31,778 nt of DNA, from positions 1 through 31,778 of the IMG/VR virus record IMGVR_UViG_3300024289_000077, one strand, 5' to 3'. Shown in pieces: positions 15,440 through 23,488 of this stretch. Every line of letters begins with the position of its first letter. Position 1 is the stretch's first letter. The DNA is from a virus. The translations under genes and the position numbers were made by a program. The notes beneath the pieces are model-generated. The model saw nothing but the letters and a program-made list of their open reading frames with translations, was not told the origin of the DNA and did not search any database.

Positions 15440-17956
15440 CTAAACAAATTCATTAGGTCGTGGGGACCGGAATCCCATATTAACGCAAACTGGATCACCT
15501 TTCAATACGTAAGTGATATCCCAGGTTGCACCGAATACCGGCATATCTGCGGAACGATTCAGTTGCTTGTGCGACCATACGCTAGTTCCTGCTCGATACG
15601 CTTTGATTACCGTAGACGATGTAAAATCATCTTGGTTGGCATCGAACCTTTGAACACCTACAAGGCTAGGGGTAGGTATTGGGTATCCAACTCGAACCGC
15701 ACTTCCAGTGCATCTAACCATAGATACTGGAAGTCCGAATGATTGGATCGAGAACTTTTCGTAATCAGTACCACCGTACGTAGGAATAGCGTTGCTAGTA
15801 CCTAGCATAGCAAAGCCTATATGATCTTTCACACTGCTAGATGGTCTAGCATTGTTGTTGTGTCTAGACTCGGCTAGTTGTGGACTGATGATGGGAAACA
15901 TTACTGTGTTCTCATTACGTACCACTTCAAAGTCCATATCATAGGATACCCAAGTAGCTCTTGGATTCGATGCTCTTAACCAGTACGGATTTTTAGCATC
16001 TGCACCTTTGTAAGGGTTTGTTTCTGGATTGTCAGGAGGTATTACAGGACTAGCAGTAGAGCCAGATGCAGCACCCCCTATGTTATCCATAATTTCATTA
16101 ACTCTCTGGATACCTGTTATAGGTGTCATTCCGTTTACAAATCCAGATGCTATATCGTAACCAGAACTGAAATCCAGATTATTGAATGTTTCTAGATGCA
16201 AGTTACGTCTATGCTGTGCCAGTTCTGGAGCATTGTACGGACCTACATCTACTGTTTCAGTGGAAGGTACTACCGGATCGCCGTTTTCATCAGCTTCGTA
16301 ATACACCTTTTCAGGATTCAGAACATTCTTTGGAGGGGTAGTAGTTGCTAGATTACCTCTGTTATTATCTTCTTCTACGTAAGGGTTGAAGATAACATTG
16401 TAACCAGGCATCAACGGTCCACGATATCCAAAAACATTTTGAGTAGATGCCATTGATTCTCTGGATTGAGACCATTGACCGTTGTAAGAATTTGGTTGGA
16501 ACTCTGATAGGTTTACAGGAACTTTACCGAAATTAGCAGGGTATGGACCTCCACCTTGCCACGAAATATGGACTGGTTCGAATAGCCCACTATTTCTGAA
16601 TAATTCTTCTAGTTCGGTTATCAATAAGTAACCGATAGTAAAAGATACTTGTCGTGTGTATATCTGCTCTTTGATAGACACTTTTGTTAATAAGTGTCTC
16701 GCTTCAACGCGACTGTTGTTAGCTGCATCCGTCTTGACTCCGCTTACTTCGTCTTTGATACGTGCTGCTGAATCTGGACCCATTACAGTTGATCGCATAA
16801 TTCTCTGTTGGATTATGCACATAATGGCAATCCATGCCCACCCTTTCCATTTACCAGGGGCAACGGTCAATGTACCTTCGAAGGTAGTTGCCCATGAAAG
16901 GAATCCAGCACCTTGCATGATATTATCTGAAAGCAAATCAGAGTTAACGGAGTGTGTAACATCTGCTTTAACTATGTTTGGCATAAACGGATTGTCTGAT
17001 TGTAGTTCTCTATCCGTTATGGTGTACTCAAGTGTCCTCTTATTCTTTAGTAGCTTATACTTCTGCGTTCTTGAGAAACCTGTTGGGTGTAGTGGCTCAA
17101 AATAATGAGTCATCATTTGAATAAGTCTAGGTATTGCAGATGGATTTCCTTTTCGGTTAAGGAATACTGCACCTGAACTAGAGAACTCAATACTACCAGT
17201 AAGAGTACTAACAACTGTACCCTCTTCTGAAACTTCGAACTCATGTTCTTCAGTTATAGATAGTACGTAGTTAGCCATTTTATCATCACCGATTTCTGAT
17301 CCACCAGCATCAGAATCTATGTATACATAGTTACGTACCCACGTATTGAATAATGAACTGAACGTTTGAAGACCGGCTTTTTGTCTACCTTCTTCTGATA
17401 CTCTATCTCCACTTACAAAAGCTGCATTCTGAATAGTTTCTTCAACTGGAAGATTGAAAGTACAACGCCATTTACATTTAATTGCGTTGTTCAATCCCAT
17501 AGGTTCCCACGAAAGAATTTCAGGTGTGGGACCTTCTATCAAGTTGTAGCGTAAATGGTTTTTGTACTTGTAAGTAGACTTTTCGCTTTCTTGATCTTCA
17601 GATTCTCCAAGTACGTTCATAATTATACCAGCACCATGATGCCAAAATACTAATCTACAGTTTGGACGTTGTAGTTGGTATTTTACTTTGTCCATTGCAA
17701 CGTCAACTGAATCTGGTTGAAGTTCAACATCTGTATTGTCGTCTTGGTACGTTATGTCTCTACCATAGTTAACAGTAGATACTAGCTCTTTAGTTAGTAT
17801 GAACTCTGCTTCAAGAGTATATCTACTGTACTTTGCAGTGATACCGTCTTCAGAGTATACAACCTGACCGTTCAGAGACGTTTTGGTATAGCCTCTGAAT
17901 TCAAGCATACCGTACTGAAGAAACTTGTATTCGCATGGGATTGGTTCTTCTGGCAT
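15440..17956 (-). CDS. Large tail protein, 838 aa
   Basis: Family not recognised. Long, beta-rich and soluble, with one hydrophobic stretch (WKGWAWIAIMCIIQQ, about 370-384) and a proline/asparagine-rich region (about 620-660). Only a few Cys occur. ATG 17956 begins two bases after the tape measure stop, with AGAGAG about 7 bases upstream, so they are translated together. The gene directly after a tape measure in siphophages usually encodes the distal tail protein, hub or tail tip; the size fits a hub or tip component. This function is inferred from position only. Confidence 0.65.
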   Translation of the reverse strand: MPEEPIPCEYKFLQYGMLEFRGYTKTSLNGQVVYSEDGITAKYSRYTLEAEFILTKELVSTVNYGRDITYQDDNTDVELQPDSVDVAMDKVKYQLQRPNCRLVFWHHGAGIIMNVLGESEDQESEKSTYKYKNHLRYNLIEGPTPEILSWEPMGLNNAIKCKWRCTFNLPVEETIQNAAFVSGDRVSEEGRQKAGLQTFSSLFNTWVRNYVYIDSDAGGSEIGDDKMANYVLSITEEHEFEVSEEGTVVSTLTGSIEFSSSGAVFLNRKGNPSAIPRLIQMMTHYFEPLHPTGFSRTQKYKLLKNKRTLEYTITDRELQSDNPFMPNIVKADVTHSVNSDLLSDNIMQGAGFLSWATTFEGTLTVAPGKWKGWAWIAIMCIIQQRIMRSTVMGPDSAARIKDEVSGVKTDAANNSRVEARHLLTKVSIKEQIYTRQVSFTIGYLLITELEELFRNSGLFEPVHISWQGGGPYPANFGKVPVNLSEFQPNSYNGQWSQSRESMASTQNVFGYRGPLMPGYNVIFNPYVEEDNNRGNLATTTPPKNVLNPEKVYYEADENGDPVVPSTETVDVGPYNAPELAQHRRNLHLETFNNLDFSSGYDIASGFVNGMTPITGIQRVNEIMDNIGGAASGSTASPVIPPDNPETNPYKGADAKNPYWLRASNPRATWVSYDMDFEVVRNENTVMFPIISPQLAESRHNNNARPSSSVKDHIGFAMLGTSNAIPTYGGTDYEKFSIQSFGLPVSMVRCTGSAVRVGYPIPTPSLVGVQRFDANQDDFTSSTVIKAYRAGTSVWSHKQLNRSADMPVFGATWDITYVLKGDPVCVNMGFRSPRPNEFV

Positions 17957-17958
17957 TT

Positions 17959-20469
17959 TTATCTCTCTTGAATGTTCTCTGGACGGTTTCGCATGAACGA
18001 TTTAGTTTTGTTGAATGTAGCACCTGAAAGGCTTTTTGTCGAGTCAGGCTTGCTTAGCCAATTCGATACAGCAACAGCCGCAAGTCGAATTGGAGCTATC
18101 AAAGGATTGACACCTATAGCAAATTCATACATATAGTATATCGGTGTTGTTAAAGACCTAAGTACACCTAGCAAGAATATAGCTAAGGCTAACATGTCTT
18201 TTGTGAATGGCTTGAAAGCTATCATGAAGTCTATGCCAAGTTTGTACATTTCTTGACGTACTTCATTTGAGTACTGGTTTAGCTCGGCTATGTCTTTACC
18301 GTATTTCTCTCCAGTACTTATGTTTAGTTCAAGCATTTTGATTTGGTTGTCTAGTCTGCTTGAAAGTACTTCAGGTGAAAATGCTTGTACAGATTTAGCT
18401 GTATTTTCGGATATGCTTGTTAACAAGCTAACTATCTCTAACGAACCACCAGAAGCTTGCCCTACTGCTCCACCAGCTAGACCACCAACAACCGCACCAG
18501 CAGCAGTACCTATACCAGGAACCACAGAGCCTACGAGACCGCCTATAGCAGCACCGCCCAATGATCCCACTGAAGTAACCATTTTAGTGGTTCCTTTAGA
18601 CATAGCTGCTACGCCTTCACTTCCTGATACTCCTTGGGAAGTGGTTGCATTAGCTGTTCCTTTTAGCAGTTCTTGCGGGACTGATGTTACTATTTTTGCA
18701 GCATCAATAGCCATACCGATTCTGGATTTAGCTAATGATAATCTACTAGCAGCGTTAATGTACGAATCGTAGGAACCACCACTAGCACCAGGACCACCAG
18801 GGAATTGCAAAGAACCTCTATTAAAATCTGGAGGACTTCCACCCTTCCCGCCCGATCCTCCTGGAGGAGGGGGAGGTAAAGGTGGAACACTAGGAGGATT
18901 CTTAGGTGGAACTGGAGGGTTCGGAGGTACTGGGGGATTAGTAGGTATCGGTGGTGGGTTGTTGGGTTGAGGAGGGGGTTGAGTATTTGGAGAAGGGCTT
19001 GGAGGGGGTGGCGGAAGTTGAGTGTTTGATTGTTGATTAGGAGGAGGTTGGGTACTTGATTGTTGTTGTTGAACGTTTGATTGCTGTGATGTTTGCTGTT
19101 GACTGGACTGAGTATACGTACTTGTAGTTTGTTGATTTCTAGCAATTTTTCTAGCAGCTAGTTCTTGTGGTGTTGAAGTTAGGTATTCAACAACTGAACG
19201 TAGTACCTTCGGCTTGATACGAGCAGTGTAGTCAGAGAAAGCTAAGGGCTTCTCTATAGTTGCTGCTTTGTATGGTGGTGGGGTTGTTGCTTCTTCGAAA
19301 GTTGTTTTGAGACTTTCAGCTACGTCTTCTCTGTTCCTGCTTGTTATGCCTTTGGCGAATACGGTTCCGCTTTCTGCGGTGAAGTCTGGTTTCTCTAGTT
19401 GCTTGCGTAAAGAGTCTGGAACACTCTTACCGATTTCTGTAAAGTAGTTAAGAATTTCTTGACCACTCTTTACCAGTCCGGTTCGAAACTCTACTTCAAA
19501 CTTTCTAAGGTCAGAAAGTACGTCTGGCTTGGAGACTATTTCAGATACAAAGTCTTCAGGCTTGAATTGATTTGCTTGAGACTTGTATCTAGTTAGTATC
19601 TCTTCTTCAGATAGCTTGGATTCGATCTTTGTTTGGGCAATAACTTCGTTGCGAGTAGCATCATATATTCTACGAGCTTCTGCCATTACTTCACGTTCTG
19701 GAGAACCCTTAGCAGCTTCTTCATCTACGAATTGCTGTGCCTTTTCAAAAGCAGTTCTATTAGCAACTGACTCTAGTTCTTGCTTAACTACTTTGGTATA
19801 CTGGGTTTGATACTTAGTTAGTATCTTGGCGTTGTCTATGTTTTCTTTGTTCTGCTTTTGTTTTGTTCTTTCCGCATCAGCTTTCTTGAACGAAGTCGTA
19901 GCAACTCTGGTTACTTGAGAACGTAGTTTGTTGATTGCGTTTTCGGAGTAAGTTCTTAGTTCTTCTTCGACTTGTTTGATTTCCGTAATTCGATCTTGGT
20001 AGAAATTGATGAAGTCAGTATCAAGTTGGTAATTAGGGTCTTTGTCAAGCCGATCAAACTCTTCATCGAGCTTTGTTTGTGCTATTGAACCTAAAGTGTT
20101 ACCAGCATTGTTGATGTTCGTAAGTAAGTCATTTAGATACTTTGTTTGGGAAGCAACAGTGTCTTTGATTACCTTGGCAAGGTCTTCAGGGGTCTTGGCT
20201 CTAGATGCTTTGCTTCTTAGGTCTCTAGTAATGCTAGGTAGAAGCATTGTTTGAGACTGTCTGAAGAATTCAGAAGCGTAGGTACGACGAAAGTTTTCTG
20301 TTCGTACTTGGAAAGCAGGATTGATGTTTGATAAGTCGTCACGATAAGCAACGCTATTCGGATCACCAGAACCTTTGAGTATGTCTTGGCGTAGTACGTC
20401 ATCCTTCTTTGTGACGGGATCAATAATAGGATTCAAGTCAACGTTTATTGATGTTCGCTTCTTCGCCAT
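17959..20469 (-). CDS. Tape-measure-like tail protein, 836 aa
   Basis: Likely sets tail length and is held inside the tail tube. Residues 1-440 are charged and strongly helical (coiled-coil type). About 446-543 is a low-complexity linker, first Gln/Thr/Ser-rich then nearly all proline, followed by a Gly-rich stretch to 570. At about 633-673 there is a glycine-zipper hydrophobic segment (GGAAIGGLVGSVVPGIG and following) typical of tape measures. About 756-805 is another hydrophobic region (ALAIFLLGVL, then RLAAVAVSNWL). ATG 20469 has AAAAGGG 7 bases upstream. It follows the tail-tube gene and a terminator, and is coupled to the large tail gene. A long proline linker inside a tape measure is unusual. 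Confidence 0.75.
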   Translation of the reverse strand: MAKKRTSINVDLNPIIDPVTKKDDVLRQDILKGSGDPNSVAYRDDLSNINPAFQVRTENFRRTYASEFFRQSQTMLLPSITRDLRSKASRAKTPEDLAKVIKDTVASQTKYLNDLLTNINNAGNTLGSIAQTKLDEEFDRLDKDPNYQLDTDFINFYQDRITEIKQVEEELRTYSENAINKLRSQVTRVATTSFKKADAERTKQKQNKENIDNAKILTKYQTQYTKVVKQELESVANRTAFEKAQQFVDEEAAKGSPEREVMAEARRIYDATRNEVIAQTKIESKLSEEEILTRYKSQANQFKPEDFVSEIVSKPDVLSDLRKFEVEFRTGLVKSGQEILNYFTEIGKSVPDSLRKQLEKPDFTAESGTVFAKGITSRNREDVAESLKTTFEEATTPPPYKAATIEKPLAFSDYTARIKPKVLRSVVEYLTSTPQELAARKIARNQQTTSTYTQSSQQQTSQQSNVQQQQSSTQPPPNQQSNTQLPPPPPSPSPNTQPPPQPNNPPPIPTNPPVPPNPPVPPKNPPSVPPLPPPPPGGSGGKGGSPPDFNRGSLQFPGGPGASGGSYDSYINAASRLSLAKSRIGMAIDAAKIVTSVPQELLKGTANATTSQGVSGSEGVAAMSKGTTKMVTSVGSLGGAAIGGLVGSVVPGIGTAAGAVVGGLAGGAVGQASGGSLEIVSLLTSISENTAKSVQAFSPEVLSSRLDNQIKMLELNISTGEKYGKDIAELNQYSNEVRQEMYKLGIDFMIAFKPFTKDMLALAIFLLGVLRSLTTPIYYMYEFAIGVNPLIAPIRLAAVAVSNWLSKPDSTKSLSGATFNKTKSFMRNRPENIQER

Positions 20470-20495
20470 AGCATTACCCTTTTAGTATTAAATGG

Positions 20496-20528
20496 AAAAA
20501 ACCACCCGAAGCATAGTCCAGGTGGTTT
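20496..20528 (-). terminator. Rho-independent terminator between tail tube and tape measure
   Basis: An 8-bp stem AAACCACC (20499-20506 with 20521-20528) and 14-base loop is followed by a T run on the minus strand (20501-20496). It lies 50 bases after the tail-tube stop and 27 before the tape measure ATG. It would keep tape measure expression well below tube expression. An inverted repeat TAGTCCAG (20514-20521 with 20551-20558) overlaps the loop and could compete with the stem. Confidence 0.85.
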
Positions 20529-20577
20529 CGAGTTTGTGGTTGTCGTTTTTCTGGACTACAAAAGTAGTAACTAAGAA

Positions 20578-21168
20578 CTAACACAAAGGAGACGGACCAC
20601 CATCACCCCAATTGAACGCATAGTACCGAAGGTTTCCAGTACACGTAGGACCTGCGGAATCAACTTCCAAGTCGGGCAGTGGACAAGTCACTGGAAGGAT
20701 ATCCAAAGTCACTGGCAACTTGCGAACCGAAGAAGAAAACTTCACTGATTGAGGATCAGCAGAAACAACCGCTTGGAGGTACGTAAGCGAGGTAATAGGG
20801 CCACCAGTTTCAGGATGCCCCAATAGTTGAGCCGAAGTACCTGGACACGGTACTAGAGTCAACGGCAAAGCTGAAGCAGACAGCAAAGAGCCTACAGGAC
20901 CTACGCGACCATGACCATCATCAAACTCACCGTCTAAGTCATGATCGTAAGGCCAAAGGAGTCTGCGTACACCTGGAAGGTTCAGTTCCATCAGAACCAT
21001 TCGAACTTGCATTCGAATACCTTGGAACACGGAATCCAAAGGACCTCGGTATTGATCGCAAACAATGTCTTCTTGGATACGCGAAGTAGTTTGTTCGAAA
21101 CCGTCTTCGGTAACTCCCAGTGGAAGACCACCATAAAAAGCATTAAATGCACCAGTGATGAACGCCAT
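20578..21168 (-). CDS. Major tail tube protein
   Basis: A 196-aa protein. The N-terminal pattern YGGLPLGVTEDGFEQTTSR with following DQYRGPLDSVFQGIRMQVRM is the layout of siphophage tail-tube subunits (a beta strand pair, then a D-Q/T-P-x-D loop and helix). The rest is beta-rich with prolines and a Cys-containing C-terminus (TCPLPD, TCTG, PLC). ATG 21168 has AAGGAG 9 bases upstream. It lies after the zinc-ribbon gene and just before a terminator and the tape measure, the standard place for the tube gene. It is transcribed probably from the motif at 21808-21828. Confidence 0.8.
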   Translation of the reverse strand: MAFITGAFNAFYGGLPLGVTEDGFEQTTSRIQEDIVCDQYRGPLDSVFQGIRMQVRMVLMELNLPGVRRLLWPYDHDLDGEFDDGHGRVGPVGSLLSASALPLTLVPCPGTSAQLLGHPETGGPITSLTYLQAVVSADPQSVKFSSSVRKLPVTLDILPVTCPLPDLEVDSAGPTCTGNLRYYAFNWGDGGPSPLC

Positions 21169-21228
21169 TTCTTAAACTCCTTCAACTAAGTAGTAAGCTA
21201 CTGCTAGTAAAAGTTTAGGCTACGTACC

Positions 21229-21771
21229 TTAACTTCTTTGTTTTCGTACCATAATCTTACGAAATTTTTCGTTATCCCGCAACTCTTTCAGAAGTCCCAT
21301 TGTTTGTTGGACTTCTTTCAATTCCAACAAGTTCATGTCGATCTTCTTAATGTCTTCGACTTTGGAAACAAAAGAGTTTTCTGCATCATCTTCGTCTTCG
21401 AAGGTTACACCTTTTAGAGACTCGATAATGAAGTCTTTCTCTTTGGAAGCTGTTTGAATTAGTTTCCTAGTTTCAAACCATTCCAAACACTTCTTACAAG
21501 TTACTGCTCCTATGAACCCTGTAGTGAATCTTGGCTTGGTTTTAGCATTACATGGAGTTACGCATTCAATACCAGTCGAGTCAGGGTCTTTAAGGTCCTT
21601 GTTGAACACGGCAACAACAGTGTTAGTAGGCATACTTTGCTTAGGCATTAAGAAGCAAAAGTTTGCTAACTCAAACAACGTTGCATTGTTGCAACATTTA
21701 GCAAATCGTTTCGAAGGTGCGTGAACGATCTTTTCGCACCTTGAACATCGATAAGGGTAGTCGGTCGCCAT
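21229..21771 (-). CDS. Zinc-ribbon protein, 180 aa
   Basis: Function not recognised. The first 100 residues hold nine Cys in metal-binding spacings: C9-x2-C12, C26C27, C39, C70-x3-C74 and C92-x2-C95, indicating one or two zinc ribbons. The second half is acidic then helical (EDEDDAENSF, VEDIKKIDMNLLELKEVQQT), probably a coiled coil. ATG 21771 has only a weak Shine-Dalgarno. It is the first gene after the repeated motif at 21808-21828 and precedes the tail tube. A transcription or assembly role is possible; nothing in the sequence decides it. Confidence 0.75.
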   Translation of the reverse strand: MATDYPYRCSRCEKIVHAPSKRFAKCCNNATLFELANFCFLMPKQSMPTNTVVAVFNKDLKDPDSTGIECVTPCNAKTKPRFTTGFIGAVTCKKCLEWFETRKLIQTASKEKDFIIESLKGVTFEDEDDAENSFVSKVEDIKKIDMNLLELKEVQQTMGLLKELRDNEKFRKIMVRKQRS

Positions 21772-21807
21772 GATTTTATCCGTCGAAAGTTAGGGGGTAT
21801 TTTGGTA

Positions 21808-21828
21808 TCTGCAATGCGGAATTTATTG
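21808..21828 (-). promoter_or_regulatory. Repeated motif, copy c
   Basis: Minus strand CAATAAATTCCGCATTGCA followed by GA, 36 bases upstream of the zinc-ribbon ATG. Putative promoter for the zinc-ribbon and tail-tube unit, which ends at the terminator at 20496-20528. Confidence 0.55.
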
Positions 21829-21843
21829 GATTTTGTTAGGGTT

Positions 21844-21862
21844 TAATAAATTCAGCATTGCA
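21844..21862 (+). promoter_or_regulatory. Repeated motif, copy d, inverted
   Basis: Plus strand TAATAAATTCAGCATTGCA, identical over 19 bases to copy a read on the minus strand. Its AT-rich end faces copy c across 15 bases, forming an 18-base imperfect inverted repeat with one mismatch. It overlaps the last codons (VQC and stop) of the upstream gene. It is either a divergent antisense promoter or half of a hairpin/operator. Confidence 0.5.
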
Positions 21863-22454
21863 CACTGTAGATTCTGGAGGGGGAGAGGAAACGGCAGATT
21901 AGGGTATGTCCTGCCGGACGAGACGTATCCGAATCGTTGTTTGCATTGAAGTAATCTGCATACCTTGGTTGTGGTTCTGCATCTGCATTGATGTATTCAA
22001 ATCCATGTCCGATAGATATTCCACTACATAATAACTCTTGAATATCACTAGGATATTCTTTTGATTTATTGATAATGAACGTAGCTATGTTGTTATTGTT
22101 ACTACTGTTAGTCTGACTAACTATAGTAATAACTATATCTTTAATAGTACTTAGAGACATATACTCTTTAGTTAAGTATAGTCCTAATCTATCTGTTGGA
22201 GTTACAGAAGTTCTAGCACCGCATATAACATCGAAACCCATTCTATCTAGAACGTAGTTAGTTCCTCTTGAAGAACTTTCACTATCACTGTTGTTGTTTC
22301 GATCCTTGGGAACTATCAGTACGAATTGTGAACCTACTGTTGGTGGTGGCTCATCTTTCAGATTCACGATTATGTTGTCTGGGTTAACCAGCCTAGTCAA
22401 AGGACTTTCAACCAATCGGTTTCTAATTGTTTCTAAGACTGCTCTTTCAAACAT
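21852..22454 (-). CDS. Neck / tail-terminator-like protein, 200 aa
   Basis: Probably completes the head-tail joint or caps the tail. The start FERAVLETIRNRLVESPLTRLV and a following beta domain (PPTVGSQFVLIVP, then GFDVICGART) fit small tail-terminator proteins. There is a Ser/Asn-rich loop (NNNSDSESSSRG, about 53-64). The protein lies between the morphogenesis-type connector and the tail genes, where terminators usually are. The last three codons come from the inverted copy of the repeated motif. ATG 22454 has a purine-rich AGAGAAAGAAG upstream. The family is inferred mostly from position. Confidence 0.6.
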   Translation of the reverse strand: MFERAVLETIRNRLVESPLTRLVNPDNIIVNLKDEPPPTVGSQFVLIVPKDRNNNSDSESSSRGTNYVLDRMGFDVICGARTSVTPTDRLGLYLTKEYMSLSTIKDIVITIVSQTNSSNNNNIATFIINKSKEYPSDIQELLCSGISIGHGFEYINADAEPQPRYADYFNANNDSDTSRPAGHTLICRFLSPSRIYSVQC

Positions 22455-22499
22455 GCTTCTTCTTTCTCTAACTCCAGGAAACGGGGGTCCAGGGGGTGA

Positions 22500-22991
22500 C
22501 TACAGTAATCCTCTTCGTCTTAGGTAAGCTTCGAATTGTGGTGCAGCGGATTTCTTTGCTGCAATAATACCCTCTTTGGAAGGTACTAGAATTTTACGTC
22601 TCGAATGTACATTCTCTGCATAGTCAATGTCAATTCCAAACGTAATGCTTGTTGTGGTTACTTCTACGAATTGCCCTTCTCTAGGTATGTACCTACCATT
22701 GATGAACCTTCCAGGCTTTATAGCTTCTCGCAACGCCCTAGTGCGTATATTGATTGCTACCCTACCTCCGTAGAGTTGATTCTTTCTTTTCTTTTGTTTG
22801 ATCGTTATTGGTTTCAGAGGTCTCCATTGTTTACCGAATTCATCAACGTCTCCAAAGATTTTATCCATGAAAGCCTTGTTGTTAATCTTAACAAGATGGT
22901 AGAGAACGAGGTTGTTGTAGTACAGCCGTATCTCATCGTCCTCTACCTTGGTAAGTTTCTTGATGACTTTGTAGGTTTTCTCTAGAGCCAT
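22500..22991 (-). CDS. Head-tail connector (virion morphogenesis family)
   Basis: A 163-aa neck protein. The segment FGKQWRPLKPITIKQKKRKN followed by a Gly and Arg-rich strand (RTRALREAI) matches the phage virion morphogenesis / Mu gpG-like family (W-x-P-L-x-x-x-T-I-x-x-K). The C-terminus (YAENVHSRRKILVPS ... QFEAYLRRRGLL) has the conserved basic helix. ATG 22991 overlaps the previous gene by 10 bases. It probably joins the connector ring to the tail. Neighbours: head-tail adaptor upstream, tail-terminator-like protein downstream. Confidence 0.75.
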   Translation of the reverse strand: MALEKTYKVIKKLTKVEDDEIRLYYNNLVLYHLVKINNKAFMDKIFGDVDEFGKQWRPLKPITIKQKKRKNQLYGGRVAINIRTRALREAIKPGRFINGRYIPREGQFVEVTTTSITFGIDIDYAENVHSRRKILVPSKEGIIAAKKSAAPQFEAYLRRRGLL

Positions 22992-23482
22992 AGAAAGGGT
23001 AAGTTTCTGCTTATGTACTGTCCACCAACCGTTCTACTTGAAGTGATCGAATCTACACGTATAGGCGTGAATGGGAATCGATTATCTGATGAAACGTTTT
23101 GGTAGACAACAGAAGTGTTTCCAGAACGAGGCAATTCAGATAAGTACAAATCTCCATTAGCTATACGTTCAAGGTCGATCATGGACTCCATGTACTGATC
23201 GCTGTACAGAGAAGGATTACCTCTACGAATAGAAATAAGATAACAAGCAATAATGGTTGCTATCTCTCTGATTCTCGGAGAGTACTGCAAGTCAACATCA
23301 TCAAATGATTTATTGAGTTCTTGCTTTACTCTCCCAGTTGCTCTTTGAATGAACTCTTTAACAATCTCTGAACTATCCGAAAAGTCATCAGTGTGCATAT
23401 CGAGACCATCCTCTGAAAAGAGTCTTTTAATCTCTTCAGAGGATGTGAACTCGAATGGGTATAGCTGACCTGGAATAGTCAT
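22982..23482 (-). CDS. Head-tail adaptor
   Basis: A 166-aa, largely helical protein of the DUF1320/gp6-like adaptor layout: IVKEFIQRATGRVKQELNK, then PRIREIATIIACYLISIRRG followed by QYMESMIDLERIANGDLYL. Such proteins bind the portal ring and form the neck. The C-terminus is a beta hairpin-like tail (RFPFTPIRVDSI ... LPFLWL). ATG 23482 follows the capsid stop by six bases, and the Shine-Dalgarno is weak, so translation is probably coupled to the major capsid gene. The expected portal gene is not adjacent; it lies at 13612-14892. Confidence 0.75.
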   Translation of the reverse strand: MTIPGQLYPFEFTSSEEIKRLFSEDGLDMHTDDFSDSSEIVKEFIQRATGRVKQELNKSFDDVDLQYSPRIREIATIIACYLISIRRGNPSLYSDQYMESMIDLERIANGDLYLSELPRSGNTSVVYQNVSSDNRFPFTPIRVDSITSSRTVGGQYISRNLPFLWL

Positions 23483-23488
23483 TGATGG

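Noticed and set aside
15194-15742. 182-aa plus-strand ORF
   Set aside because: Crosses the end of one minus-strand gene and the start of another, has an atypical composition and no Shine-Dalgarno; a chance open frame.
18732-19145. 137-aa minus-strand ORF in another frame
   Set aside because: Lies wholly in the low-complexity Gln/Pro linker of the tape measure, where biased codons keep alternative frames open.
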